Source: Parasitella parasitica
Taxonomy: Eukaryota; Mucoromycota; Mucoromycetes; Mucorales; Mucoraceae
Length of the DNA: 64,000 bases
Assembly: GCA_025201805.1 (NCBI GenBank)
Contig: MU619247.1
Coordinates: forward strand, 4,190-68,189
Reading direction: 5' to 3'
The notes under the pieces are model-generated. The model saw only the letters and a list, made by a program, of their open reading frames with translations, had not been told where the DNA came from and ran no database searches. The translations under genes and the position numbers were made by a program. How positions within the stretch are numbered: position 1 is the first letter of the stretch; every line of letters begins with the position of its first letter. Positions 48,191 through 61,176 of this stretch are shown one piece after another.

Positions 48191-48721
48191 AGGGGAAAGT
48201 ATATACAGTAGGGGAAAAAAATATATTATAAAGTGTGGAAAGAAGAGGATTTACTACGAGATAGACGCTATTGTATTTATACCATATCCTAATAAAAACA
48301 GGGATTATTTGTTGGTAACAAGAACAAATTTCATATATTTTCGGCCCGCATGAGGAGTTGGTACCTAACTCGAGAAAAATGTTACATTCACTCGCCCGCT
48401 TTCGGCGTGAAATGAGCTTTTTGGCGATATATGCAAAGAGTACATCACTATACGCATGTCAGAACGGAGATCGGGAGGCATATCTCATGGTGCAGTGGAT
48501 AATCTGGGTAATAAATGTGATGCGATGATCTGCGAACCCTCCATAACACTAAATCAATGCTTTACTAAAGAGGTTGATTTCGCTATAAAACACCGAGAAT
48601 GGCGAAAAACTCCTTTAAGGCATTGTTTGTCTATAAGAAAACAGTGTTTATTTTCAGGTTCAAATTGTCCAAAATATATGTATATAAATATTGAATTTTG
48701 AATATTGTCGATAGCAAGGTA

Positions 48722-48765
48722 CGGTATGTGTGAGTGTGTGTGCGAGTGTGTGTGTGAGTGTGTGT
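48722..48765 (+). repeat. TG-rich microsatellite
   Basis: About 44 bp of TG repeats with GAG interruptions, lying just downstream of the TOP1 stop codon (minus-strand gene). Confidence 0.85.
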
Positions 48766-48784
48766 GATTCATAACTAGCAAAAG

Positions 48785-51476
48785 CTAGAATTTCTAAATG
48801 ACGATAGTTAGCACACTTTTTATATGTTAGCATTTAGTGATATTTACCCAGTCGTCAGGAATGGTTTGAGCCCATCTAAATTTCTCCAGTAATGTTTTAC
48901 TGAATACTTTTTCTTGCGGAACATTATGCTTTCTACACCAGGCGACAGTAATACGAGGGTCAATGTAATTCAATTTGGAAGTGCCCAAGGCAATTTCCTT
49001 ATTTTCTTCTTTATCCGTAGCCTGGTTCTTGGTGGCAGCAATGCGGTCATCAATCTTGTGGATGGCAGTAACTAACTTTTCTACAGTCATATTCCCTTTA
49101 GGCTCAATCTTGTCCATTTTTCGCTCCTTCTTCAGGCGATCTTGAAGTTCGTTAACAGCCTTTAGCTTTTCTTTCAGTTCAGACTGAGGCATACGGGGTT
49201 GTTTATCCGCAATCAGTTTATCATTTTGTTTTTCAAATCTCGATTTGATCTTTTCCTTTTCTTTCTCTACTAAATTGGCTTCGTGCGTGATGATCCACTC
49301 GTCCTCAAGATCAGACTCTGCCTCTGCAAACTCCCCCTTCTTTTTCATTTTGGGTTCCAAGGCGTACAGCTGTTTTCGAAGCTTCATTCGTTGATACTTT
49401 AATGCTTTGATGCGGTCGCCAATCTTGGAGATCATTTGCTCGTGCGTTTTGGATGCTGATTTTTGATGGTTACACAGTACAGCTACTTGACGATTGGCAC
49501 GATTGTACGATAAAAGTTTATCAGCAACAGAGTCGTTTGGCTTGGTCAATTCATCGACTTCCTGCTGGAAAGTGATAGAGGCATTGTATGTACGGAATAC
49601 CTTGGCAGATAAACCCTTCATATAGCTATTCAGATGCTTGTTGAGGCCCGTAGTCGTCAGTCGATCAAAAATCATTTCACCCTCGCCAACCTGCTTTTTG
49701 AAAATCTTGATGTTTTTGTAAACTTGAGACTCGACTTGAACAGAGTTTTCGTAACGAATCGAGTCTTTACCCAAGAAGTCGAAATGTAGTGTATTATCAG
49801 GCTCCAAAGTGATGTGCTCGTAGCGAAGAGAACAACAACCAACAGTATCTGCCTCGTCTTCACCCTTTTCATTACCAGCTCTCAAAGCCAATCTATCAAT
49901 CAAATACATGGCAGTGGCGCGCTGACGTACTTCACTCAGCTTGTCTTTCAGGTCTCTGCTGTAATCGTTACGAATCCTGACAACGTGTTTCTACAAGGTG
50001 AATGAGCACATATGCTTCCAATCTGCCTGAGCGAATAGTTACCTTTAATTCCCTCGCCTTTTCGAATTTCTGCATGTCGCTTTGTCCCTTCCAGGTAGAG
50101 GTAGCAGCCAAAAAGACATACTTGATAGAACCGTTTATGTTTTCCTTCCAAGTAGCTAACCAAGTTGCAGTCTGGTCATGTACAACAGAAGCCCATTTAT
50201 GGCCCTTGGGAGGCTCAGGGATCTTTGCATTGACACCCAGATTGAGAGTAACCTGCTCAGGCTGAACACGTCTCTTGAGTTTACCTGTCTTGGGATGGGT
50301 TCCTCTTCCACGAAATAATCCTGGAGGTTCGATTCTAAAATTACCGACCTTTTCCTTGCGGCCGTCAACGAGGGCATAGATGTAGGGCTCTTCTGCCTTG
50401 ACTTTTTCCTCTTTGATTCTCTATTGCGGCCATGTAAATAACATGATCCAGGAAAATAAAATCACACAATTTGCAGACACAGGATGCTTACCAGTTTATC
50501 CTCTTTGGTCATTGTCTTTTTATTTTCCTTGTCTTGCTCGAATTTGTTCCAGATAGGCCTGAAATCACATTTGCTGAATTCCTTGATTTTGGGATTCTTT
50601 AACGAGTAGATTAGCAGCCTCTTCCATATCATTTAGATTACGACTTACCGTGGGGTCTTGCTTCAAGATTTCTTGCCAATCATTAAAAAAGTTCTTTTGG
50701 AAAACAGGATTTTGACCGTGATCCGTATCCATCAAGGCAGCAAAGAAAGAGGCAACCTCTTCGGCTTCAGGGCTCAAAGTAATCGGTTGGCCATCGTACT
50801 TCATCTTGACACCATGAGGGATGTATTCAGGAGGGAACATGACGCCGTTGTGTTGAAGAGTTGCCCATTTAACGGAATCATCCGTCTCGATCTCTGTGCT
50901 TTGCTCCTCTTCCCACCACTTGTAAAAGTCGGGGTCGTCGGCCTCCTTCTTGACTTTCTTTTCGGGCTTCACAGGCGTTACTTTGCTATCTGCCTGTCGT
51001 TTTCTAGAAGGTTTGTCCACTTCCATTGGCTCGGATTTCGCCTTTTTTAATGCTTTCTTTTTCTGGGCCTGTAAAATGAGAAATTTAATTTAAAATAACT
51101 TTCCAAATTTGAAATGATATTTGTTTACCAAAGGTATTTCGTCCTCACTCTCGCTTTTGATTTCTGGTTTGAGAGCTTTGGCAAACGCTGGCACATTTGG
51201 TTTGCGTTCATTGGTCTGGTTCCGCTTTGCCAATGGCATATTGTCATCCTCGCTACTCATTTCTTCTGTTTTTACTTTAACAACGCGCTTTTTACGCCCC
51301 ATTTTTTGAGAAAGAGGCACATCATCCTCATCGTCGCTGCTGCTTTGCTTGGCTGGCGTGGGGGCTGATGGCTTTTTGATAGGGGCTCGTTGAGCCAGTG
51401 GGATATCGTCCTCATCGCTACTTTGGTAAGAAGGCACATCGATCTTATTGCCACCCGCTACTTTTTGTTTAGACAT
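48785..51476 (-). CDS. TOP1: DNA topoisomerase I (type IB)
   Basis: Relaxes supercoils through a 3'-phosphotyrosyl intermediate. The N-terminus ([20 protein letters not shown]) is followed by repeated acidic/basic cassettes of the [12 protein letters not shown] type. The core begins [13 protein letters not shown], with [21 protein letters not shown], and the catalytic domain ends with the active-site Tyr in [20 protein letters not shown]. Simple read-through after PDDW gives a non-family tail ending at 48827. Splicing GTAAAT to the TAG acceptor at 48794 adds Lys-Phe-stop and yields a WKF end like the WRF end of yeast Top1; the intron has two TGCTAAC branch sites. That end is preferred here. 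The active-site region, linker coiled coil ([16 protein letters not shown]) and core are intact. Confidence 0.93.
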
Positions 51477-51702
51477 TTTAGAGGAAAAAAATATGTTAAA
51501 ATGCATTACCTGGCTTGTGTGGGCTCGTCATTTTCAATCAAGTGTTTTATTCAAGAGAAAAAAAAAAACAAAAAAAAGGTGTGCAGAAATCCATTCTCTT
51601 TGAGATTTATAGAATAATTTTCTTTGTCTCTTGAAAAAAACAAAGTCATTTGCCCATGTAGCGGTTATCTAATGAACAACGTTGCTATAAATGAATGCGT
51701 TA

Positions 51703-52606
<904 letters not shown>

Positions 52607-54014
52607 GTCTCGTTATTGTGAAGAAGCAACGTACTGGAGATAGAAATAGATAAATGTGCACACGACACATTCAACGGTCTTTTAAAATACAGTAAGCAGT
52701 GAAGTCGAAAGGTGCACCGAAAACCTTTGTCAAATCGTATAGACTGATATTGTGCCTTTCTCTGACTTTGGGAAGTTGAGATACACTGAAAGGAATGTAT
52801 TATATTTCAAGTAATTTTTTTTAGACATTTGGTCAAATCCTGAAACTGTCTGTAAGTGCAGGTCTTTATGTCATTCTCAATCTGTTACGTCTAGCTAGCT
52901 AACTGATGTAGCTAGTCAGCATGGGATATCTGCCTGAACTCTAAGACCTTACTCACATTCTTATTCTCTCTTTTTTGGAGTTTGGTTCTATAAGGAGTAC
53001 GGCAAGTATAACTTTCCCTCTTTCCCTCTAATGTGAATACGGGGCCGGATACAACGTGGACATTCGAGAAAGAGGCAGTTGTATCAAAAGGAAAATGTGG
53101 ACATTCGGAAATGTGGAAAGCGCTCTTTCTTACGATACATTTAAACAAGATATTACAACACGTTTGTAAACAATAGACTACCCAATGTTTAGTAAAATTT
53201 ACTGTGTCAATATCGTTTTACTTTGCAAGAATATGCAGTTTCTGGGTATTTAATCAAGAACACTTTGACATATTATGACCATATTAAGGCACTATTTGTA
53301 CAAAGCATAGACTTTTAATCAAAAAATAAATAAAAAAATTACTGTACCGTATGCCATCAGATGCCGCATTCAACAATATACAAACATACTTTCAACTTTT
53401 TTAATGACACTGACGAAAAAGTGTCAAAATCAGGATACAGAATGCTTGCAAAGAAGATTCAGCAGAATAAAATATCAAATGAAACGGATTTAACATGGCT
53501 ATAATGTTTCAGAGATTTCAAAATAGCTTTAATCATCGAAACTAGTGGAATAAAGCCGTAGATTATAGCACCAATAACATTTTATTAACTAGATCTTCAT
53601 TGATCTTTTGAAGTATCTCCAGTGTTCTCTTCTCAATATTTCTGGAGCTTCTGTACAAGATTTATTTCTTCTTGCAAAGAGCAAATGCTTCAATAAACAC
53701 GTTTGCCCTCTTATACTCCTCAACTTACGTTGAACAACCTCATTGAGACCAGTAAATTAATTTGTGGATTTTAAAAGGTGGTCTTTCAAGAGGGACAGAC
53801 ACAGATTGTTGGTTGTATTGGCCTCCCATGTTTATGTACCATCTGCAAGGATTTAGGAAATAGAATTTTGACTAGATCCGCCGCACCCGAACTCGGATGT
53901 CACGTTTGCGGGTTGTGCGGCCAAGTAACCTGTGTAAGCAAGCCTAGAGAGGAAAGATACGCATGGAGCAGACAGTGGCAAAAAGTAATCGCATCCTCTT
54001 TCGAACTGACCAAT
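52607..54014. other. 1.4 kb intergenic, upstream of eS24
   Basis: No gene recognised. An 84-codon frame (53778-54032, plus) overlaps the eS24 start codon and its intron and is treated as part of the eS24 upstream region. AT-rich; otherwise featureless. Confidence 0.5.
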
Positions 54015-54690
54015 ATGGTATGTATAACTTGAAGTCTATTACAGATAATTATCGATTAAAAAGCAAAACAACATACTGGAAGCTCGATTAAATGGAATCA
54101 CAGACGGATGGATGGATGTGGAAAAACGATGCTACAGCATGCGAGCCTCAAGATCTAGTGTGCCCAACCAAGGCAAAGCTACAAAATCCAACAAACCCAG
54201 TTTGCCTTCTTCTATCTAGTTTCTCGCTCGCCAACTTGTTGTTTTGCTTTTGATCGAGACTGTCATTAGGAAACATTAACTAATATACACTGACATGTAG
54301 GCCGACCTTGCTGTCACTATCAGAACTCGCAAGTTCCTCACCAACCGTTTGCTCCAACGTAAGCAAATGGTTGTCGATGTCATCCACCCTGGACTCGCCA
54401 ACGTCTCCAAGGATGAGCTCCGTTCCAAGATTGGTAAGATGTACAAGGCCGAGAAGGAAGTTGTCTCTGTCTTTGGTTTCAAAACCCACTTTGGTGGTGG
54501 AAAGACCACTGGGTTTGCTTTGATCTACGATAATGTTGAAGCTTTAAAGAAGTTCGAGCCCAAGCACCGTCTTGTCCGCATCGGCCTTGCTGAAGCTCCC
54601 AAGGGTGGTCGTAAGCAACGCAAAGAAAAGAAGAACCGCGAGAAGAAGTTCCGTGGTGTCAGAAAGTCCAAGAAGCCCAGAAAGGAGTAA
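54015..54690 (+). CDS. RPS24: 40S ribosomal protein eS24
   Basis: A structural protein of the small ribosomal subunit. Exon 1 holds only the ATG (54015-54017), followed by the donor GTATGT; a 283-nt intron ends at the TAG at 54300; exon 2 (54301-54690) codes the rest. The total is 393 nt, giving 130 residues, the usual size. The sequence starts [20 protein letters not shown] and contains [20 protein letters not shown] and [20 protein letters not shown], with a Lys-rich C-terminus ending KKPRKE. A split directly after ATG is common in fungal ribosomal protein genes. The region before the ATG is pyrimidine-rich (CCTCTTTCGAACTG). Confidence 0.95.
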
Positions 54691-56146
54691 ATCTTTTAAA
54701 AAACGCACTCTTTTTATTAAAACTGAAGAAAATGCCATGTTTCTTTTAACTTGTAAAGCTAGTTGAGTGTCGCGTTTGTATTATCAGCCGTGTTGATTGA
54801 TGATGAAAGAACTGATGTCCTTTTAGTGAAGCATTTGGCGTTTTGGGTCCAAAGCCTGTTGTGGCGAGCAAGCATAAGAGTCATTTGGCATATAGCCACT
54901 GAGCATTTTAATTCAAAAAGCCTTGCGCAACAAATGAACAATGTAACGAAATGTAAAATCTACGCGACTAGACCAGCATCTTGAGCTTGTTAAACAACCT
55001 AGATCCACATAAGAACGCTGTGAAACTTGAGAAACAGCTTGGTCTTCTAGTCACTCGAATGTAAACAATCACACTACAAAAGCCCAGACCTGGGTACAAG
55101 ATACAATGGCAAGTGGTATGTTGCAGGCATCAAAGATTTGTCAATGTGCCACTAAAGTGGCATAAACAACAGCTGCTTTAAAGAGCGACTCAAACAAAGG
55201 ACTATGCTTGTTAAGCAAGCCAAGATTTAAGGTGAATATGACCATAAGGAACTGCTCCAACAAGTTAAATGCAGTCCTACGAATGGTCATCAGCGACATA
55301 TATGATCTAATGTTCTTCTGAGAGCTTTTTGCATGCATTTCATCATGGATTTTGAAACTGATGGGGTGGACTGTGCGGTGTTGATTGGGCCAAACATATA
55401 TTTTCGTAAGACTTTACGAATCAGGCAACCCCACAATGGTCAGTTGGAAGCCCAAGATACTTCTTTCTTTGAAGCAGACAGCAGCTTACTCCTTAAATGC
55501 ATTTCTGGAATAGATACAGTCCCATTGACCAGTATCGCAAAACCCGTGTGCCTTCATAGAATGCTTGCATTTACAGTAAAAATTAGGCTTTTTATAAGAC
55601 ATTAAAGCATAATTCAGATAAACATGGCAGCTTACATAACATATTGTTCATCTGCACAACGATTGTTCACAGTTGCACAAATTGTTGTCATAGAAATCGC
55701 GAGTCATGCCATCAGATTTTTTAATTTTAGCAATATGTATTGTATGTAACACGTATACAGTATTCTTTGATCTAAGATGCCATTTTTGCTAGCATCAACT
55801 ACAGTATATGGAAATGCCTTTTTAAGCAGAGTTTAAACGATTTTCGCTGTGATGAAATTGGAACCCATTCCACGGCATGAGACTCAAATCAATTTTTTCT
55901 TGTTACACTGTCCAAATACACAAAGTACAATTCGTTGCATTGAAACAAAAGACAGATAGACAACTCCTAATGTATTCTAAATTTGTAAATGCTTTATTAA
56001 AGAGTATGTATTAAAAAGAGTATGGGAAAAGGTATAATATGTGGTGTGCAGATAATGGGTCAATCATATCGTCAAATATTATGATAAAGTATAGTTTGAC
56101 GAATATATGTGGATGCTGTTTAAAAACAGTAAGTAAATATTTTTGT
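54691..56146. other. 1.45 kb intergenic, no recognised gene
   Basis: Downstream of eS24. Open frames of about 60-90 codons occur on both strands (the longest is 55333-55605, plus) with protein-like composition but no family and no consistent splicing. Some may be remnants of decayed genes. Confidence 0.4.
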
Positions 56147-56428
56147 CTAAGCACCAGTGTTGGTACAATCGTATCCAACTGGAATGACATTGCGTTGGCC
56201 ACCGCAACTCATAGGATCATAGTAATAACCGACAACATCAGGACATTTTGTTGTGCGAGTAGGGTCGTTCATGTATTTTTCAGTACTAATAGAAGCCAAA
56301 AACGAATCAATAAAGGAGCGAGAGTTTGATGGAGCAATTGTGCTTGCTGTTGAAATACTGTCATCATTGCCTGACAATGTCTTTGTGGAGTTGGCTTTGC
56401 AGGATTTAAAGTGACTAAATAAACCCAT
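56147..56428 (-). CDS. Small orphan protein (93 residues)
   Basis: A single-exon frame on the minus strand, starting MGLFSHFKSCKANSTKTLSG. The Ser/Thr-rich first half leads to a central helix (SRSFIDSFLASISTEKYMND) and a distinctive C-terminal block: TKCPDVVGYYYDPMSCGGQR and NVIPVGYDCTN. Four Cys, Gly and Tyr residues in the tail suggest a small folded or metal-binding domain. The MG N-terminus could be myristoylated, but this is only suggestive. Immediately upstream (56442-56463) lies a GA microsatellite. No family was recognised, but composition and isolation make a real gene plausible. Confidence 0.5.
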   Translation of the reverse strand: MGLFSHFKSCKANSTKTLSGNDDSISTASTIAPSNSRSFIDSFLASISTEKYMNDPTRTTKCPDVVGYYYDPMSCGGQRNVIPVGYDCTNTGA

Positions 56429-56441
56429 TGTTATATATTGC

Positions 56442-56463
56442 AGAGAGAGAGAGAGAGAGAGAG
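56442..56463 (+). repeat. GA microsatellite
   Basis: About 11 GA dinucleotides just upstream of the small orphan gene. It may lie in the 5' untranslated region. Confidence 0.85.
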
Positions 56464-57953
56464 AAGTAATTGAGTAATACCATCAACTCATTTGTGTGTT
56501 GTATTTATACAAAAACTGTATCGGCTTAAACAGTTAGCCGCTAAACGTCAATTCTATGATGAATCACTCGAATTTATTAATTGGCGGAATAAAAAGGGAT
56601 CAGCTCCAAAACAGAAAATCCTACTATTTGGGTATTTTTCTCATAGCTTTTTGGATTTTCTAGAATAAGTGATTTGTGTCATGAGGATGACCGACTTTGC
56701 TTATATATGAACGCGTCTATAACTTGACAAAAACTGCATTCTTTTGCAATCATAAATGTATTCAGCACTTCTTATGGCAGTCGGATTGAAACGGGCAAAT
56801 TATCTAAATCAAAAATGCAAATCAAATCAAAATGTATTGAAACTCCAATAAAAGGGTCAAGCAGGATAACATTTTATCCGTAGCTTCTGGTAGTATGAAA
56901 AACAAGCCATGATATCTGTATACTATTCATTATAAAATTATTTGAGAAAAAAAAATAAAAAATAAAAATAATAGTAATGAATTTTTGTGTATAATGTATA
57001 TTTCAAGAATAACTGTATATATACACTACCTCTCAATTCAAATGGTTTTATTGTCGCTCTTACGTTCAAGTCGAGCTGTTCCAAGTGGAACGTTCTCCTC
57101 GGTTTGTCTTTGTTTGGAAATACTCGCCTCTATTTTGAGCTTTACAAAATTCTTTACGTTACAACAGCTCCATTTATGATGCATATATTTGCAAACCATC
57201 AAGAAAACTTTATAAGCATGAATAAACATTGGATTCTTGACTTGTTTTGCTTATTGCTGTTGAACCCGCAGTAGTAAGTCAATAATTAGGTTAACTGAGG
57301 GATGGCATTGTATATAAGTTTAGCCTGACCAATAGCAAGCAAAGGATAATTGATTTGGTATTAATGTCAAATAGTCAGGTTGTAAAGGCGATTTGCAATC
57401 ATTTAATCTTATCCGTCCTATTTCTGATAAAGTTTTAGTCATTGTGGGTGGAAATGAAATTGTTTGTGATGAGATGAGTCTATTGTTTTTATAGCTACCT
57501 TTTGAAGTGAATGTTAGATATAATGTAGAAAAATAATTAAGTACTCGGTATCGTGTTTATACCTAGTTGTGGCCATTAGACTAAGTTATCATCATATCTT
57601 GCTTTATGTCAAGGAAAATGGGCAGCCTTTGCTTCCATAAAGGGTTGACGAGACTAATGGCGAGGAGTAAACTTTGAATACAAACTTGATTTATTGTCTT
57701 GGCAACATTAAATAAGCTTCTCCCCAAAATGATTGCACATAATAAGGGATAGCCTGATTTTGCAGTATCATTATTATTACCTGCATAAATGATATGTTTC
57801 TGGAAGTCCAACGTATTGCATGTGCAGGTGGTGAGATGCATCGGCAACATTAATATCAATTTATTTTATAAATCAGAAATACCAAGAAATTGTTTTAATT
57901 TTTATTAGTGATAACTATAGAGAGAATAAATACAAAAATTGAGCAAGACAAGC
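56464..57953. other. 1.5 kb intergenic, nothing recognised
   Basis: AT-rich DNA between the small orphan and the SEL1 gene. Short open frames on both strands (at most 95 codons) have no domain evidence. Confidence 0.5.
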
Positions 57954-59925
57954 TTATGCGGCCGGCGCACTATGCCCACATATAAAACCAGAGCACATTA
58001 GGTCATCATCACTCATTGCAGGCAATGTTCCAGGCGAGATTAGGCACACTCTCACCAGTAATCTTCTTAATCTTTCGTGTGAACTACGACAACCAGCTAT
58101 ATGCACAAAAAGAACGATAAGTACATATACAATTATCGCATTTATAACCATTTAGATGCAAAAACTTACCCATTGCAGCCTTTTCAAACCATCTAGTTGC
58201 TTGTCGAAGATCTACAGCACATCCTAGCCCCTTTTCATAGCAATTAGCCAAGTGGTAGTAGCCAGAAACATGATCGCTTTCGGCTGCTTTCTTGAATAGC
58301 TCAAACGCAGCATTCAAATCCTTCTCAACACCAAGTCCGCTTTGTAAATGAAGTCCTAATTTGTCTTGAGCTCTTGCATGATTTTGAGCACTAGCTTTGC
58401 GATACCACAACACAGCTTTAGCATCATCTTTTGGTACACCAATGCCATTTGCATAACAGAATCCCAAATTACACTGAGCCCATGGGTTATTCTGACGGGC
58501 AGATTTGTGATACCAAAAACAAGCTCTTTGACAATCCTTCTTGACACCCAATCCTTCTTCATAGCAGAATCCAAGTGAATTCTGCGCAAGTGCATTACCT
58601 TGTTCAGCCGATAATCTAAACCATTTACACGCTTCACTCTCATTCTTGGGCACACCAATACCATTGCGATAGCAATAACCTAATGACAACTGTGCGGGTG
58701 CATGATTTTCCTCAGCTGAAAGATAGTACCAGAATACGCTTTCTTGCTCGTTTACTTCAACACCGATTCCGTTCTGGTAGCAATAGCCTAATGAATGGTA
58801 GGCAAATATATTTCCTCTTTCTGCTGATCTCCTATACCACTTCACGCTTTCAGCCTCATCTTTATCTACGCCAATCCCGTTTTGATAACAAAAACCAAGA
58901 TTATGCTGAGCTCGTGCATGCCCTTGAAGTGCAGCTTTTCTATACCACATTGCACCTAATGAATCGTCTTTATCCACACCAATACCATTTTGATAACAAT
59001 AGCCAAGATTACACTCAGCCCATGGATATCCTTGCTCTGCAGAGAGCTTATACCACTGCGTTGCCTTGACAAAGTCTTGAGGCACGCCAATGCCATCTTC
59101 GTAACAATATCCTAGTGAATTTTGCGCAAATGCATTTCCTTGTCCGGCAGCGAGCTGATAGTGTTTAACTGCTTCATGTACATTCTTTGCCACACCGATA
59201 CCGTCTTCGTAACAATAGCCGACATTATAAATAGCCACAGTTTCGCCCTGTGCGGCAGCTAATCGGTAATAGCGCATTGCTTCTAACTCGTCCTTGGCAA
59301 CACCAAAGCCTTCGCCATAACAGTAGCCTAAAATACCTTGACCGCGAGCATTTCCTTGGTCAGCACTCGACTTATACCATCGAAATGCAGCAAACTCATC
59401 TTTAGGCATGCCTACACCGTCATGATAACAGACACCTAATGTATATTGAGCAGATGGATCGTTGTCGATAGTGGCAGCATGTATTATCCAATCAACAGCA
59501 TTGGGACATAGCTTTACTTTTTCAGCCCATTCTTCTGCTTCTACTCTATCGATTTTAACAGAAGGCCGACCATATTTTCGTAAAAAGGCAAGACGAGCCA
59601 TGGATAGACCATCATTTGATTTTTTAGCGGCTGACAGGTAGTGTTTCTCGGCCTGGACAAAATCTTTTGGCACACCAAGACCGAATTCGTAACAAAATCC
59701 CAATGCACCTTCAGATTTGACATGGTTGTATATGTTGATTGCTTTTCTATAATAATAAACAGCAGTGATTGGATCGACCTGATGACCTTTTCTACCGAAT
59801 AAATGGCTGTTTGCTTTGTCAAAATAATGCTGACCGTCGAATAGCAAGGTAGATGTTGTTTCTGATGGCATGTTGTTTTTGAATAAAGCTTGCTTGGATC
59901 GATTCAATATGTTTGAAAAGGACAT
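57954..59925 (-). CDS. SEL1-repeat (TPR-like) protein
   Basis: Two exons (59925-58170 and 58096-57954) sum to 1,899 nt, giving 632 residues. After an N-terminal region (MSFSNILNRSKQALFKNNMP) there are 13 SEL1-like repeats with a near-constant core such as LGYCYEDGIGVPQD, LGYCYQNGIGVDKD and LGFCYANGIGVPKD, spaced about 36 residues, extending from about residue 75 to 580. The C-terminus after the splice (AGCRSSHERLRRLLVRVCLI) is different in character. SEL1 repeats are scaffolds, for example in chitin-synthase regulation (Chs4/Skt5) or ER quality control (Hrd3). No prenylation box or signal peptide is present, so the specific role is unknown. Divergent from the gene at 60173. Confidence 0.88.
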
Positions 59926-60172
59926 GTTTCTTTTGGATGAAAAAAGAAGAGAAGAAGAACAAGAGCAAGGTTATAAATTGATCATCTTTAAATAATAATG
60001 AAAAAGGGGTAGCTTTTATTGTAAAAGGGTTGGTCCAAACATTTGAGTGTCACCTACCAATAATCCTCATCTTTTTTATTCTTTTTTTCTCTTTTTGCCC
60101 CTCCTATTTTTTTTTTTTTTAATACAACCCCCCCCCCTCCCTCCTTTCTTAAATATTCACGTTTTCCTCCTT
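59926..60172. promoter_or_regulatory. Short divergent promoter region with C- and T-runs
   Basis: The 247 bp between the SEL1 gene and the UPF0739-like gene must carry both promoters. It contains long pyrimidine tracts (T-run at 60108-60120, C10 at 60128-60137) just upstream of the ATG at 60173. Confidence 0.5.
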
Positions 60173-61176
60173 ATGAAAAATATTCACGATATCCTAAAAA
60201 GTTTTTACAAATCTGTAAGCGATTTCAAGCTTAATTCATTAGCTAAAGGTGAAAAGTTTAATTGTTTTATGTCTGCACATGTAATTAACGTCGGATGTAA
60301 AGCCATCATTTGTGTAGCCATGGGAATCAGGTAATCATAGAAAAAATTACACGATTACCATATAAACTAAGCTCTATATCAGGGCGTCCCATTTAGTGGA
60401 TATCGCTTATTTAGACCTGCAAAAAGCAACACTATTATTGAACAGCTTAAGAAAGGTACAAGCTGGACAAAATTTGACGTTTTATTGATGTTCCCGAAAA
60501 TAACATGTATAGATTCCTACTTTTCAATCACTGGTACTAGTGCAATTCAAAGATAGATTTACCTTTTTATGTAACAAGTACCGAATGAAGCAACACCTGG
60601 AATCAACGTTGAGAGAACCGACAAAATGGACCTACATCTCAGTCGAAGGAATTGAACCTGTCAAAGTAAAATAGATATCCCTCTCTCATAGCCGCATGTG
60701 TAACAGAAATCCCCTTATTCTCTTTCTCGTTGTAGACGGATCCTCCTATGCACCTCATCGTCTTTTTGCAGGAAAAGCTCCTTCCTTTTATAAATTCATG
60801 CCAACTCGTCTACTATTCTAGCATTTTACCAACATTTCTAGTCGCTTTCACAGGTTGGGCCCTTGAATACCCTGTCATTTACACAACACATTTAATCACG
60901 GATGATCCCGAGGATGAATTAGATGAATGGGAGGCAAGATCAAATTGTCTTGGCAGTCGAGCACTCAATCTCACTCAAATTTGGATATCTGATCATATGC
61001 TTCTAAGCTTTACTTATCTTCTTCTTACCGACAAGCAGCAGCAAGACATGGAGAACCAATTGAAGTCTTTATTTAACAATCGATTGGATGAAATTCGTCA
61101 TAAACCTAATTGGATGACGGATAGTAGTGTAAAATTAAGGAGAGATCAAGTCAAATTGGATAGATTTGCCTTGTAG
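60173..61176 (+). CDS. UPF0739 / C1orf74-family protein of unknown function (DUF4504)
   Basis: Four exons (60173-60330, 60383-60455, 60513-60665, 60736-61176) sum to 825 nt, giving 274 residues, nearly the length of human C1orf74 (269). From memory of the human protein, FLCNKYRMKQHLESTLREPT corresponds to its VCQHLEQTLLGT segment, and FTGWALEYPVIYTTHL to its GILLGYPVPYTFHL motif, with NCLGSRALNLTQIWIS after it. The N-terminus (INVGCKAIICVAMGI) matches the region with LYDC in animals. No biochemical role is known to me. The start ATG at 60173 (MKNIHDILKSFYKSVSDFKL) was preferred over an upstream ATG that would add Phe/Pro-rich low-complexity sequence. Confidence 0.75.

Noticed and set aside
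48456-48701. 81-codon plus-strand frame downstream of TOP1
   Set aside because: Region is AT-rich with several overlapping frames; no family, and it is next to a microsatellite.
53778-54032. 84-codon frame before eS24
   Set aside because: It runs into the eS24 start codon and intron; its Cys-rich part does not form a recognisable zinc motif, and the eS24 gene explains the end of the frame.
54018-54300. snoRNA in the eS24 intron
   Set aside because: A short palindrome (ATGCTACAGCAT) is present, but no convincing C/D or H/ACA box pair could be placed.
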